Source of the DNA: Codonopsis lanceolata
Lineage: Eukaryota; Streptophyta; Magnoliopsida; Asterales; Campanulaceae
Direction of reading: 5' to 3'
Assembly (NCBI GenBank): GCA_013146195.2
Contig: CM028380.1
Coordinates: 78,682,556 to 78,746,555, forward strand
DNA: 64,000 nt
The notes beneath the pieces are model-generated. The model saw only the letters and a program-made list of their open reading frames with translations, was not told where the DNA came from and searched no databases. Position numbers and translations under genes: made by a program. This document shows, one piece after another, positions 9,616 to 19,964 of this stretch; the stretch's first letter is position 1; each line of letters opens with the position of its first letter.

Positions 9616-11041
9616 GGGCGAAGCACAAAAATGGTCCCTTGACTATAAGCCTCTCACAGTTTTAGTCCATTAATAATTTTTTGTCAAATTTGAGTCCTTT
9701 AAGAATGAAATTTTCACAGCCCTAGTCCTTTTGATGGATACCGTTAGAAAAATACCGTTAAGTTGCCAATGTGCTAGTAAGGGCTAAAGTGAAATTTTCT
9801 CAAACCTAACTTATATTTCAATTAATAATAAAGACCCTAGAGTTTTTTAAAAAATATACTTAGAGGCCTTCTTCCCCAAAACCGTGACCCATCTCCATTT
9901 TCCCCCAAAACCACCACCACCTACTATGTATTCCAGCCAAGTGTTGTGAAATGTTTCTAATTGAAGGAAAAAGCTGTAGAATCATAATCCGTCTATGAGC
10001 TTTTTCTCAAATGACTAAGAAATATAACTAATTAAAGAGCAAAATAGATATTGATTAATGACAACACAACAACAACCATAATCAGTCTATATCTATTAAG
10101 AAATAAGAAAGAAATATTAGACTCATAGTTATAGGAGTAGGTCCGATTTCTGACTTGTCTCAAACCCTTCAATCGATTGTAACCTAAATCCTACAAATGC
10201 CTCATCATAATTATCCATGATTTCTTCAAATGCCCCATCTCCGATTTTGTCAGTTTCTTATCCTGGACTCTCCCGTACCCGACTTGAACCGCATTGTACA
10301 CGTTCGTCTCCTCTGACTTGACCTGGGTAACAATTTTACCTTCCCTGAACACAATCGTAACGGGAACGACTTTTCAAGTAGGTTCGAAGTGAGTCATCAT
10401 GTCGAGCTTTGTGCCCATGACGCCAACGCCAGCTTCCATGCTCATTTGGATTGGGGGGACGATGAAGCGGCGGTGGTAGGGTGGAGGAGGCGGAGGGGAC
10501 GAAGGAAGGAGGAGTCGATTGTTAGCTCTTTTGACGATTCCAGGTAAGGAAAAAGCTCTTCTTTCCTATCAATTTTGTTTGACTATTCATTTTCAAGATT
10601 TCTGGGTTTTTGATCTATGCGATCCAATTGGGTATTTAATCAGTTCTCTTGTTTATGCTTTATTTGTGTTTAATTGTAACTAATATTGCAGTTGAACTTT
10701 TGATTGTGTGTGACTTTGACTAATATTCTTGTAATTTTGAGTTCTTAATTTCGATTGTTGAAATTTTGGTCTAGAATTTGGGGAAGAATGCCATTTGGTA
10801 TTTTTCTAGATCACAGGGACTTTATTGTAAATTGGGAAAAAAGTTTAATTATGAAAATTTTCAATTTAGTCCTTATAGAAATGCATATGGCGCTTAACGG
10901 GATTTCGTTAACGATATTCATCAAAAGGACTGACTACTGAAAAAATTTAATCCTCAAAGGACCCAAATTTAATAAAAAAAAATATTCAAAACCAAAATTG
11001 TAAAAGGCTTATAGTCAAGGGACCATTTCTGCACTTCAACC
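9616..11041. mobile_element. Pack-MULE carrying a plastid RPL3 fragment
   Basis: The element has long, diverged terminal inverted repeats of about 250 bp. The left end reads AAATGGTCCCTTGACTATAA and the right end reads TTATAGTCAAGGGACCATTT. The outer ends are GGGCGAAG and CTTCAAC. A 10-bp target duplication, AATTAATAAA, lies at 9606-9615 and 11042-11051. Mutator-like elements make 9-11 bp duplications, which fits. The interior has no transposase but carries a piece of a host gene, so it is a non-autonomous, gene-capturing element. Confidence 0.85.
10141..10545 (-). pseudogene. Captured fragment of plastid ribosomal protein L3 gene
   Basis: On the minus strand the sequence reads MSMEAGVGVMGTKLDMM, then VPVTIVFREGKIVTQVK, then YNAVQVGYGRVQDKKLTKSE and MGHLKKS. 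This is the N-terminal part of bacterial-type, plastid-targeted ribosomal protein L3. Damage includes TGA for the Gly codon in the D-G-K-V-V-P region, loss of one Gly codon after VTIV, TAG in place of Gln after MRHL, and a frameshift just beyond, after which FRLQSIEGFE can be read. Upstream, in another frame, is a Ser/Leu/Pro-rich piece resembling a transit peptide. It cannot make L3; it is a passenger of the Pack-MULE. Confidence 0.85.
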
Positions 11042-11544
11042 AATTAATAAAAATGGTCTGCTATTTAGACCCCCGGTTCCTCCAACTTGACCCCCTTATA
11101 AGTGTACCCCCACCTCATTTTAAAATACTTGATACCTATATGTGTATCCCCCCTGTTTTCCTATTTTACCTTTTTCTAAGTTTTTAACACATTAACCCCT
11201 CAAAACCCCAACCACCCTCAAAACCCAACCTCCCTCCCTCAAAACCCATATCAGGCTGTGAAACCCCTCCCCCTCCAATACCCACACCCATTCCTTCCTC
11301 AAGCCACAACCCACACATTTTTCCTTCCCAGCCCATTCCTTCCTCAAGTCTTCATGTCCACAACCCACACAGTTCTTCATCTCCCGAACATTATCAAAAA
11401 TAGAAAAAGGTATGTTTATTTTGAATTGATTTTAGTTTGATTTATTGTGTTTATACAATGTATTAGTTTGTTGATTTTAGTTTGATTTATTTTGAATCAC
11501 ATTTTCTGTTTATATTGGTAAGAAAATTTTGATTTTTGTAAGGA

Positions 11545-12245
11545 AACATTCGGCCCTGAACTCCGTAATTAGGGCTTAATGTTCGGCATACACCCTCCGA
11601 ACATCTTAGAAATGTTCGTACCTGACCTTCCGAACATTTTGAATATGTTCGGTGAATACCTACCGAACAGTTTGCAAAAGGTCGAACATATAATGACGAA
11701 CATGTTGGATAAAAAATTTGGTCCAATTGTTTTCAAACAAAGGTAACATGTACATCTGTTCGGAGACCACCTACCGAACATTTGAAATATGTTCGAACAA
11801 ACATCACCGAACATTTAGAAATAGTTCCGTAGGTACATGCCGAACAGTTTCCCTTAAATATAGTTTCTCTTTTTTTTTTCAAATTATGAGCATGTTAGTA
11901 TGTTCGGAGAATTATGGCCGAACATTTTTCAATTGTTCGGAGGGACCTAACCGAACATTTTGAAAATGTTCGTTAGGATTCTGCCGAACAGTTTGGATTA
12001 AAAATGTTGATGTGCATGTAAATCTGTTCGGAGACTCCCTACCGAACATTTTTAAAATGTTATGTGTGCAATAACCGAACAGTTTGAAAAAGTTCGGTAG
12101 GGGGTGCCAAACAGTTTTGATTTTAAATGTTGATGAGCATGTTAATCTGTTCGGAGACTCCCTACTTAACATTTTTAAAATGTTCGGTGTGGAGTAACCG
12201 AACAGTTTGAAAAAGTTCGGTAGTGGGGTGCCGAACAGTTTTGAT
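11545..12245. repeat. CCGAACA/TGTTCGG inverted-heptamer array, left arm of MULE-2
   Basis: The heptamers CCGAACA and TGTTCGG alternate across 700 bp. A typical unit is CCGAACA, 7-9 A/T-rich bases such as TTTTTAAA, TGTTCGG, about 10 spacer bases, then CCGAACA again. Four to five higher-order units of roughly 115-120 bp can be seen (starting near 11756, 11900, 12028 and 12148), each opened by a CTGTTCGGAGA-like block and ended by CCGAACAGTTT. Point mutations break some heptamers. Each pair could form a short hairpin. Confidence 0.9.
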
Positions 12246-12300
12246 TTTAATTTTTTTCTAAGTTTTTAAAAAGTTGATGAACTAACATGTTAATTTATGA

Positions 12301-14283
12301 ATGTCATGTACAGAGACATACCAAAGGAGGAAGAATAGACCCACCGCCTCGATTCAAAAAGCAAGGGTTGAGGCTGAAGTACAGGCCCAAGCTGCTAAGG
12401 CTGAGGCACTCTGCGAGGCTGAGGCACTGGCTAGGCCCAGGCCCAAGCATATGGACATACTGAGGAAGAAGAACCGGAACCAATGTAGGAACAAGGAGAG
12501 CCCCTGATTACTTTTCCATGTCCTGGGGGTCCATCAGAAGGCAGTGTACTTCGTTTCTACCCGAAACACATAGTTGTACATATATATCAAGGGCTAGAGC
12601 GACCGGTGCTGAAGGTGAACAACCACAAACAAAAACTTTTAGCATGGAAAGTAAACACAAAAAACTGCTTCCCAACTATGGAGGGACACTCTTATTGCGA
12701 CCAAACTAATGTAGTTAAGGCATGTTTCACATCTGGAGAATGATAAGGTATTGGTGAGTGTCTTTGTGGAGCGGTGGCATGCAGAGACCAATACCTTCCA
12801 CATGCCATTTGGTGAGATGACTATAACACTTGATGATGTGTTCTGTATTATTGGTCTTCCAATTGCTGGGAAGTCGGTCTTTTTGGAAGGTTCAGTTTCC
12901 GCGCAAAGTTTGATTGATTGCGTTTGTCGGTATTTAGGAGTGTCTGAAGATGAGGCAAGAGAGGGAATGCGTGGTGTTAGAGGGCCGTCGGTGAGGCTAG
13001 AATGGCTACGTACCCGTTTTGCTTCAGATGCATTGTCTGAGGATCCAGAAACAGTTGCTTTCTCTCTTCGTGCATATTCATTATACATGTTGGGTTGTAA
13101 AATTTTTGCTGATAAGAGCGGAAGTAGGGTTAACACGACATACTTGGAGTTCCTCAACGATTTGGATGTTGTGCATACTTACTCATGGGGAGCGGCAGCC
13201 CTAGCCTTTCTATATAAACATCTAGGGAGTGCAATAGAGGTGAATACGAGACAGATGGCCGGATATTCCACATTATTGGAGGTAATTACTTGTATCTATA
13301 ATTAAATTTGTATACTTGTATTTATATTTTATGTTGTATACTTGTATTTATATTTTAATTTGTATACTTGTATTTTGTTCAAATAGGCATGGATATTTGA
13401 GCGATTCTGAATGTGTATAGCACCTATTCCTAACGTGCACTATTACGAAGGTCAGGAACTTGCAAGTAGGTGCGAGCACAAGAGTATTGCCGGTGTGCCC
13501 ACTGACCGATTTGTTAGGTCTACGGGAACAACTTGACGCCCTTCGCGCGGATGATATGAGTCTTAATGTCTTTATATGTATTGATTATATGTAGAAAATA
13601 ACCATATTTTATATATTATTAATCAATTGTTTTTCAATTATTGTAGGTTATTTGGATGCCATATACCGAGCAGGTTAGACATCATTTCCCGTTTCATCGG
13701 ATAGCCTTATACCATGGATGCATAGGATCAACTGATCATGTTGAGCCATACCACCCTGATCGCGCTCTCAGAGAGTTTGGATACGTGCAGACGATTCCGG
13801 GGATGATAATTTCCCCCGATATCGAGAAGAGAGATCTGTTGGCAAATAAGAAGGTCTTGGCAATGCTCATCTGATACTTCGATATTTGGGAAAGACAAAT
13901 CCTATCTGAGCAACAACTTGGTATAGTTGCCGAGCGACCATGGCACTATGTACCTGGCTATATGGATTGGTACAACCGTGTATCTCATCCAATCGTATGT
14001 TACCCTGAGTATCATTCCACTTTCCAATGGACTGCTCCTGATGCAGGTTTACCAGATCCATGGAATATGGTTAGCTTAGCACGCGGTTTGTTGGAACCGA
14101 TGGTGGTACGTTATGGTGTGGGGGACCGAGATATATCGTACGACGAGATGGGAATAGAGATCCAGAGTGCATATGGAGCATTGGGAGGGCAACAACATGA
14201 GGGACCGGGACTGTCTACAAGTAGACAAGCAGAGGGAGAGCAATCTAGGCACTGTCGTAGAAGAAACACTTGCTTGTGTTGAT
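12301..14283 (+). pseudogene. Plant mobile domain (PMD / MAIN-like) protein gene, degenerate
   Basis: Pieces match the plant mobile domain (aminotransferase-like, MAIN/MAIL1 type). They include FVERWHAETNTFHMPFGEMT and ITLDDVFCIIGLPI (12751-12850), and YSWGAAALAFLYKHL. Exon 2 near 13388 reads AWIFERF. A third exon holds VEPYHPDRALREFGYVQTIP, then WYNRVSHPIV and WNMVSLARGL. Introns with gt/ag borders lie around 13295-13387 and 13555-13650. Stops interrupt it: TAG near 12486, TGA/TAA with a frame change near 12737, TGA after AWIFERF, and others in exon 2. PMD genes occur both as host genes (MAIN, MAIL1, heterochromatin silencing and meristem function) and inside plant transposons. Here the gene lies between MULE arms, so it is the transposon form. 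Confidence 0.8.
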
Positions 14284-14404
14284 GCGATGACATTTTAGAC
14301 AATTTTCATATGTAATTTAACTTGTTCGATAACTGGTACCTTTTATATCTTAACTTACTATTATCAATAACCATAATTACAAAACTTGCTAGTTTAAAAT
14401 AATA

Positions 14405-15235
14405 GCCTCAGTACTTCGCCCAACACGACTGGCTGCATCCTACACTATGTGAGTACAAATCAACACTTCCTGGGTGAGCGAAGAACAAATCCTTCACAGT
14501 GTTCATCTTCTCGCACCGCCGATGATGATGGACATATCCATGCTTCTCTAACATTAACATAAGCTGCTGCATTTGTGATCGACCTTCACGCTCGATAACT
14601 CTATTCTTCAAACGTGCATTGTAGACCGTCCTTATTGTAAATCTATTTTCTTGAATGTTTTCTTTCAAACGCGCCAAAATGTCCTTTGGTCTACTATTGG
14701 CGTGTGCCATATCAACCACATATTCCTCCTCAACTTTTGATAATTGACCGACACATGAATGACCTTCTTTGTACGCTCCAAGTTCATGATTGTGGACACC
14801 GCACTTCACAACCAATGACCATTCTCCAACTGGCACTTCTCTGCCCCTCAAACTAAATGGACAACCAAGCTTCTTAGATCCGGTTTCTTTCCGATCTTTC
14901 TTTCCACTTTGATTTTCATCATTTGCTTGTGATTTCTTGCGTCCACTATAATGACCAACACGTTCACAAGTCATTAATACCTGAGGCTTTTTCTTACCCG
15001 CACCACTGTCCGACCTCCTAACTATTATTACCATTTCAAGCTCATTCCCCCTAGCACGTACCCAATCAATCAACATTTGGCGAGATGAAAAGAGTTCATG
15101 CGTCATGAATACATCGGTGTAATCTGCCACAATATCTTGAATAGGAACTATCGCATTATTTTCAACTTCAACAATATCATTATTAGCAGGACCATCAACA
15201 CTAGGATTTGTTGATAACGTGTTTGAATCCTGTCA
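14405..15235 (-). pseudogene. MULE transposase N-terminal part (FAR1/FRS-related), truncated
   Basis: An acceptor-like tatgacag precedes the exon start near 15235. The open frame continues to TGA/TAA near 14405. Blocks typical of this transposase group are CPFSLRGREV, GEWSLVVKCGVHNHELGAYK (the WRKY-GCM1/FAR1-like DNA-binding region with its C and H ligands), IRTVYNARLKNRV, QMQQLMLMLEKHGYV and DLFFAHPGS. The next expected block, with the first catalytic Asp of the MULE domain, is missing; the frame ends in an unrelated tail of about 19 residues. The catalytic domain and SWIM zinc finger are absent, so this is a 3'-deleted copy. Confidence 0.8.
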
Positions 15236-15317
15236 TAAAATACAATAACTCATCAAAAACAAAAGCTCCTATAGCTTTTTTTAAAACTGTTAGGTTATAT
15301 GTGGTGGAACATTTACA

Positions 15318-15500
15318 AAATGTTCGGCAGGACTAGGTTGCACAAATTCAGAATGTTCGGCTAGAGACATCCGAACAGTTTGGAACTAGAAGAACATTTC
15401 AAAAAAAATTGGTTACTAGCATTCGAGCAATTAAAAAATGTTCGGTTGATACATGGCGAAATTTGCAAAAAGTTCGGTTATGTACATCCGAACAATTTGG
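15318..15500. repeat. CCGAACA/TGTTCGG array, right arm of MULE-2, first part
   Basis: The same heptamers occur as in the left arm (tgttcggcag, tgttcggctagagacatccgaaca, ttcggttatgtacatccgaaca). The array is interrupted at 15507 by a solo-LTR-like insertion. Confidence 0.85.
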
Positions 15501-15506
15501 AACTAT

Positions 15507-16738
15507 TGTTAGTCCCAAAGGGCACAATAATAAGCTAGAAGGGGGGGTTGAATAGCTTATTATACATTTAAAAACTTTTAAGTAAGTTCCTTTGACAAGC
15601 ACTTGCAATCTATTTGGAAGATTGAAGTAGCGGAAGTCTTGCAAGGAAACAAGTTCAAGTCTGCCGATTAAGGACTACCGGTAGACTTGACTGATTACTC
15701 AAGTATGTTGTTAAGGATTTTGGTAAAGGAAATAATAAACAGTTCAAGAGTAAACAAGCAGTAAAGGAAGAACACATGTATTTGGGATGGTTCACACTAT
15801 AAAGAGTGTTACGTCCACCACCAAGGCCTTGATTTAAAAAGTGCACTATGTTTTCCACTAGTTCTATTACAAGGAATATACCCAATGTATCGTGTACAAA
15901 AATATTGACTTGTGTTTGGGGGTTTAGGAATTAAATATCTGGGTGAACAAGATATTTAATTTCGTGCAGAAGAATAGCTTTGAAGGAAAACAACAAGAAA
16001 TTAAAAGATAAGTGTTGATGCAGGTCTTCTTGTTGTTGACGAGGACTTCTTGATCAGTTTAAGATCTCTTGAATGCACTAAGTATAAAAACTTTGAGTTG
16101 TTGTAGATTTTCAGAGTATTTCATCAAGTGTTTCTTCAGTCTTTAATGGTGGCATTTATAGCTGGAGCATTCTGGAGATCCGTTGGGGAAGACGAAGTGT
16201 AACAGCTCTATTAGGTTGAATGCATTAAATGCATGGAGCTGTCTTGAAGATTTCGTCTTCACGATATCGGCGGGAGGAATGGGTGCGAGAGGTAGTAGAA
16301 CAATCCGGATGTCGATCTGCAAGAGTTGGTCTGCTGTAGGTGTCGGTCTGTTCACTGCTCTGTCCTTTGTCGAACGAAAGTCTTCCTGCTTTTCGGAAAG
16401 TTGTTTTAGGCGTGTCTGAGAAGTCAGGGAATGTCTCAATTTAAATTCAAACTGATAAGGATAAATTTAAATGATCCACTAAGCCTTTGTTTGACTGGAC
16501 ACGTCATACTTGACCATGTGCAGACAAGGTCTGCCGTTGGTTGCTGTTGCAGGTCTTCCGGTGAAACACAACAAAGGTCTTCCGTTGAACCTGTGAAGCC
16601 TATAAAATAAATTATTCTTTGGCAAAGTTCTATACACAGTTGCCACGCTAATTGATACGCAACTCAATTAGCCACTAATGTATAAAACTAATGTAATGTA
16701 TGAGCAGATATAAATTTAAATACAAATGAGAATCAACA
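15507..16738. mobile_element. Solo-LTR-like insertion inside MULE-2
   Basis: A 1.23 kb block interrupts the heptamer array. It starts TGTTAGTCCC and ends AATCAACA, fitting TG...CA LTR ends, and contains the G-rich string AAGGGGGGGTTGAATAG seen near the start of some plant Copia LTRs. No open frame of note and no matching target duplication were found (ACTAT versus AGAAC), so the solo-LTR label is tentative. Confidence 0.45.
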
Positions 16739-16880
16739 AGAACATTTAAAAAATGTTCGGTGAACGCCAACCGAACATTTCAAAAGTGTTCGGTTGCCAT
16801 CAGCCGAACAATTCAAAAATGTTCGGTTGGTAGTAGCCGAACATTTAAAAAATGTTCTGAGCTACAGTACCAAACCGTTT
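16739..16880. repeat. CCGAACA/TGTTCGG array, right arm of MULE-2, second part
   Basis: The array resumes after the insertion with regular units: TGTTCGG, about 10 bases, CCGAACA, A/T spacer, TGTTCGG. It ends near 16880. Confidence 0.9.
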
Positions 16881-17439
16881 ACGACGAAGACTTATTTTTT
16901 AAGAAGAAAAAAAAGATTTTTACACAACTTTAAGCAAAACAACGTTTTAAATACTTACTACAAAAGTCATAATGACTTGTTTTTCATCCATGCTTGATAT
17001 CTTCACACCCAATGTTGAAACCCTAGTTTTTTTTTTTTTGGAAATTAAAGGTTTTTGGAAGGTGATTTCTTCACAACAAAATAAGAGGTAGATGAAGGAG
17101 AACAAAATATTGTGTTAGTAAAGATGTTTAGTTGATGAAGAAAAATGGTTTGAAGAAGAATGTATTTAGAAGACTTAAGGATTTGTGGGAAAAAAGATAA
17201 AGAATGAGAATGAAGGGAATGAAGAAAATGAAGTTGGGAAGAATGTGTATATTTGTTTTGGGGTGGGGGTTTACTTAGAGGTTGTTTGTTTTAGAAAAAT
17301 AGGATGAGAGTCTATTTATAGATTTAAAGGATATAATTATCTTTGGACTTGAGGGTATTTTTGCCATAAAGAAAAAAATTAGAATAAAGGATCAATTTGA
17401 AGGAATTGAGAGTCAGATTAGCCCGACCATAATAAAAAT

Positions 17440-18098
17440 AGTCTTCGCAGGTGGCATTTATCAAATACAGCCATTTGACCCGATTGATGAACATATATAG
17501 CCTTTGACTAATCAAAGAAGAGATCCGGCACTAGACGACCATAGTCGACCACACTGGTCGATTAGGTGGTCGTCTAGTCGACCATTGTGGTCGTCTAGTC
17601 GACCACTGTGGTTTCATCTTCGTCTTCTCCGGCAACAATGATGTTCATCTTCGTCCGGCGTTCGGCGTCCGACGTCCGGCGTTCGACGTCTGGCGTCTGG
17701 TTCATCTTCATCTTCGTCTTTTTCATCCCCAGCCTTCATCTCCGACCAAGATCCCGCCCTAGCCTCCATCTTTGGCCAAGATCCCCATCGCAATAGCTTT
17801 CTCCTCTGCTTCCACCATGACTTGATTTATTAAAGTGACTATAAAAGTATATTTTTTTAAGTGAGGTTAGAAAATGATCATTTGAAATTTGGTAAATGCC
17901 CCGGTTAAAAGTGACAACACTGGAAAGCATGACCGATAGTAAAATGGACTGACACCCCGTAAATAAGCTAATGGACCGGCTGCACTGCATAGGCTATTTC
18001 CGGCCGTCTTGGACCGGTTCGATTCCCCCATTACTAATTTAGTAGTCATCGTCTTCTCCAAATCTCCGACTGTCAAACTAGACGACACGACCCTACCA
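17440..18098. other. Upstream region of the CRM gene with a short palindromic tandem repeat
   Basis: At 17528-17612 the block TGGTCGTCTAGTCGACCA recurs about three times with small changes; each copy is itself nearly palindromic. A CG-rich stretch (repeats of GTCCGGCGTTCGGCGTC) follows at 17655-17700. The rest is probably the promoter and 5' UTR of the next gene. An in-frame upstream ATG at 18009 exists but the codons before 18099 do not look like a targeting peptide. Confidence 0.5.
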
Positions 18099-19964
18099 AT
18101 GCAAAAGCTCTTACCATGGCGTCGCCAAGCCTTAACCCTAAATTCAAACTTTTTTATCTATCGTTTTTTGAGCCAATCCCATTCGGAAGACACTTACGAC
18201 CCTCCATTTTCTCTAGTCTCCAAAGCTCAAAACCCGCGGAAGAAACCCCAGAATGGAAAAATAAGTAAAATCCAAGCTAAAGATTCATCGAATTCCAAGA
18301 AAGTTCAGGAATTCCCCGTGAAGTCCGACTTACCGTTTGATTTCAGGTATTCTTATTCTGAGGTCAACCCGGCCATTGAGCCCATTGGGTTTCGAGAACC
18401 ACCCAAGTTCTCTCCGTTTGGGCCAAATCGCCTCGACCGTAAATGGACTGGTACGGCTGCTCCTGCTGAACAATCGGTGAATTTGGCCAAGGTAGCGGAA
18501 GAAAGGAATGGCGTTCTCGGAGAACCGCTTTCCGGGGAGGAAATTGCAGAACTTGTAGAACGGTATCGGCACAGTGATTGCTCCCGCCAAATTAATTTGG
18601 GTATCTCTTACTCATTTTTCGTTCACGATTCAAGCACTTTGTCTTAAATTGAGACAATTTGCAGCTTAATGGTGCTATATTGGTTTCAAAAATGGACTCT
18701 TTGATTGGGACGGTGGGAGTCGTTGGTAGGGTCAATGAGCATGGTTTCAATTGATTTTCTGCTTTACTGTGTAGGGTGGGTAAATTTACTGGCTCTAGAC
18801 GTTGCATTTGCGTTATGATTTATACCTTACGGTTATGGGCTGTTGTTTCGAGCATTGTGTTCTATTTCCTATGTACCAAAATTGTGATCATGAAATTAGG
18901 TGTTTGGCTGCTGATTCTATCTTATTGACACATTAAATCGAGGTTTCCACGTATTTGAAAGGTCTCATTTCTTGGAACAATCAATCTTAATCATCCATTT
19001 TACACTAGAGAACAAACTACGGTAAAAATAAAGGCTTGGGCTTTGATTTGTGTCGAAACTAGCATCCCATAATTCTACTTTTTGTTAGGGAAGGGAGGTG
19101 TTACTCACAACATGATTGATGACATCCACAATCATTGGAAGAAGGCTGAAGCTGTGAGAATCAAGTGCTTAGGAGTGCCCACCCTTGACATGGGCAACAT
19201 TTGTTTCCACCTCGAGGTCTGAACTCTAAACATTCTGTTTCATTGTTTCAAATGTTCTACCTATGGTTCCATTCTTGTTGACTGATGTGATCCGTATAGG
19301 ATAAATCTGGTGGAAAGATTATTTACCGCCATATCAATATCCTGCTCTTGTATCGTGGTCGAAATTATGATCCCAAGAATAGGCCTGTCATTCCTTTGAT
19401 GCTATGGAAGCCATACTCACCAATATATCCAAAGCTCGTGAAGAATGTTGCTGATGGCTTGACATTTGAAGAAACAAAGGAATTGAGGAACAGGGGACTG
19501 AACTCTCCCCCACTGATGAAGCTAAGTAGGTGAACTTCACTCGGGAATTTTGTTTGAATCACTGCTTTTTACCTCTATTCTTAATGATGGTATTAACTAA
19601 CTTAGTGCATCTTTTTCTCAGCCAGGAATGGTGTATATGTGAATGTGGTAGATAGAGTGAGAGAGGCCTTCAATACAGTAGAAGTCCTGAGGCTAGATTG
19701 TACCCATGCGGGTAGCAGTGACTGCAAAAAGATTGGTGTGAAGTTAAGGGTGCGACTCCTGTATCCAAACCAATTGGGATAAGTTTTTGAGTTTGACTTT
19801 TGATTTTTATGGACCATAACCCTTTAAAGCAGAAGGTTCTGATTGTCTTTAATTCCCACATTTTTCATGTACTGTCGGTGCAGGATTTGATCCCTTGTGT
19901 TCCTATCTTGTACAAGGATGAGCAGATTATACTTTGGAGAGGCAAGAAAGTTCTGGAAACGTGA
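18099..19964 (+). CDS. CRM-domain group II intron splicing factor, CRS2-associated-factor type (probably mitochondrial)
   Basis: Five exons with good gt/ag borders: 18099-18600, 19089-19216, 19300-19529, 19626-19749 and 19884-19964. They join to a 354-residue protein. The start at 18099 gives an Arg-rich, mitochondrial-type leader (MQKLLPWRRQ). The family signature YSYSEVNPAIEPIGFREP is followed by PFGPNRLDRKWTG. The first CRM domain (about residues 150-245) has RQINLGKGGVTHNMIDDIHN and ILLLYRGRNYDPKNRPVIPL. The second (about 265-350) ends with DEQIILWRGK. CRM proteins of this group bind RNA and help splice organelle group II introns; the chloroplast relatives CAF1 and CAF2 act with CRS2. Mitochondrial targeting is inferred from the leader and from similarity to the shorter mitochondrial members. 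No defect was seen. Confidence 0.92.

Larger units (their letters stand above)
11055..17430. mobile_element. MULE-2: Mutator-like element with plant mobile domain gene and truncated transposase
   Basis: The target duplication AATAAAAAT flanks the element at 11046-11054 and 17431-17439. The ends are diverged inverted repeats: the left reads GGTCTGCTATTTAGACCCCC and the reverse complement of the right reads ATGGTCGGGCTAATCTGACT, with further matching through TTCCT-CAA-TTGA-CC. Inside are subterminal arrays of CCGAACA/TGTTCGG heptamers, a plant-mobile-domain pseudogene (+), a MULE/FAR1-type transposase piece (-) convergent with it, and a solo-LTR-like insertion at 15507-16738. Without that insertion the element is about 5.1 kb. 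It is probably immobile by itself because the transposase lacks its catalytic part. Confidence 0.75.

Noticed and set aside
11487..12172. Open frames through the heptamer array (plus and minus)
   Set aside because: Peptides such as MFGR...SPN come from the repeated heptamers in all frames; no codon-level constraint is visible.
11545..12245. CRISPR-like look of the heptamer arrays
   Set aside because: Repeats are short, inverted and alternate with conserved spacers. This is plant DNA, so the array is not CRISPR.
12639..13157. 172-codon open frame on the minus strand
   Set aside because: It is the shadow of the plant mobile domain gene on the other strand.
18009..18098. Earlier in-frame ATG for the CRM gene
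   Set aside because: The extra 30 codons do not look like a targeting peptide, while the leader after 18099 does.
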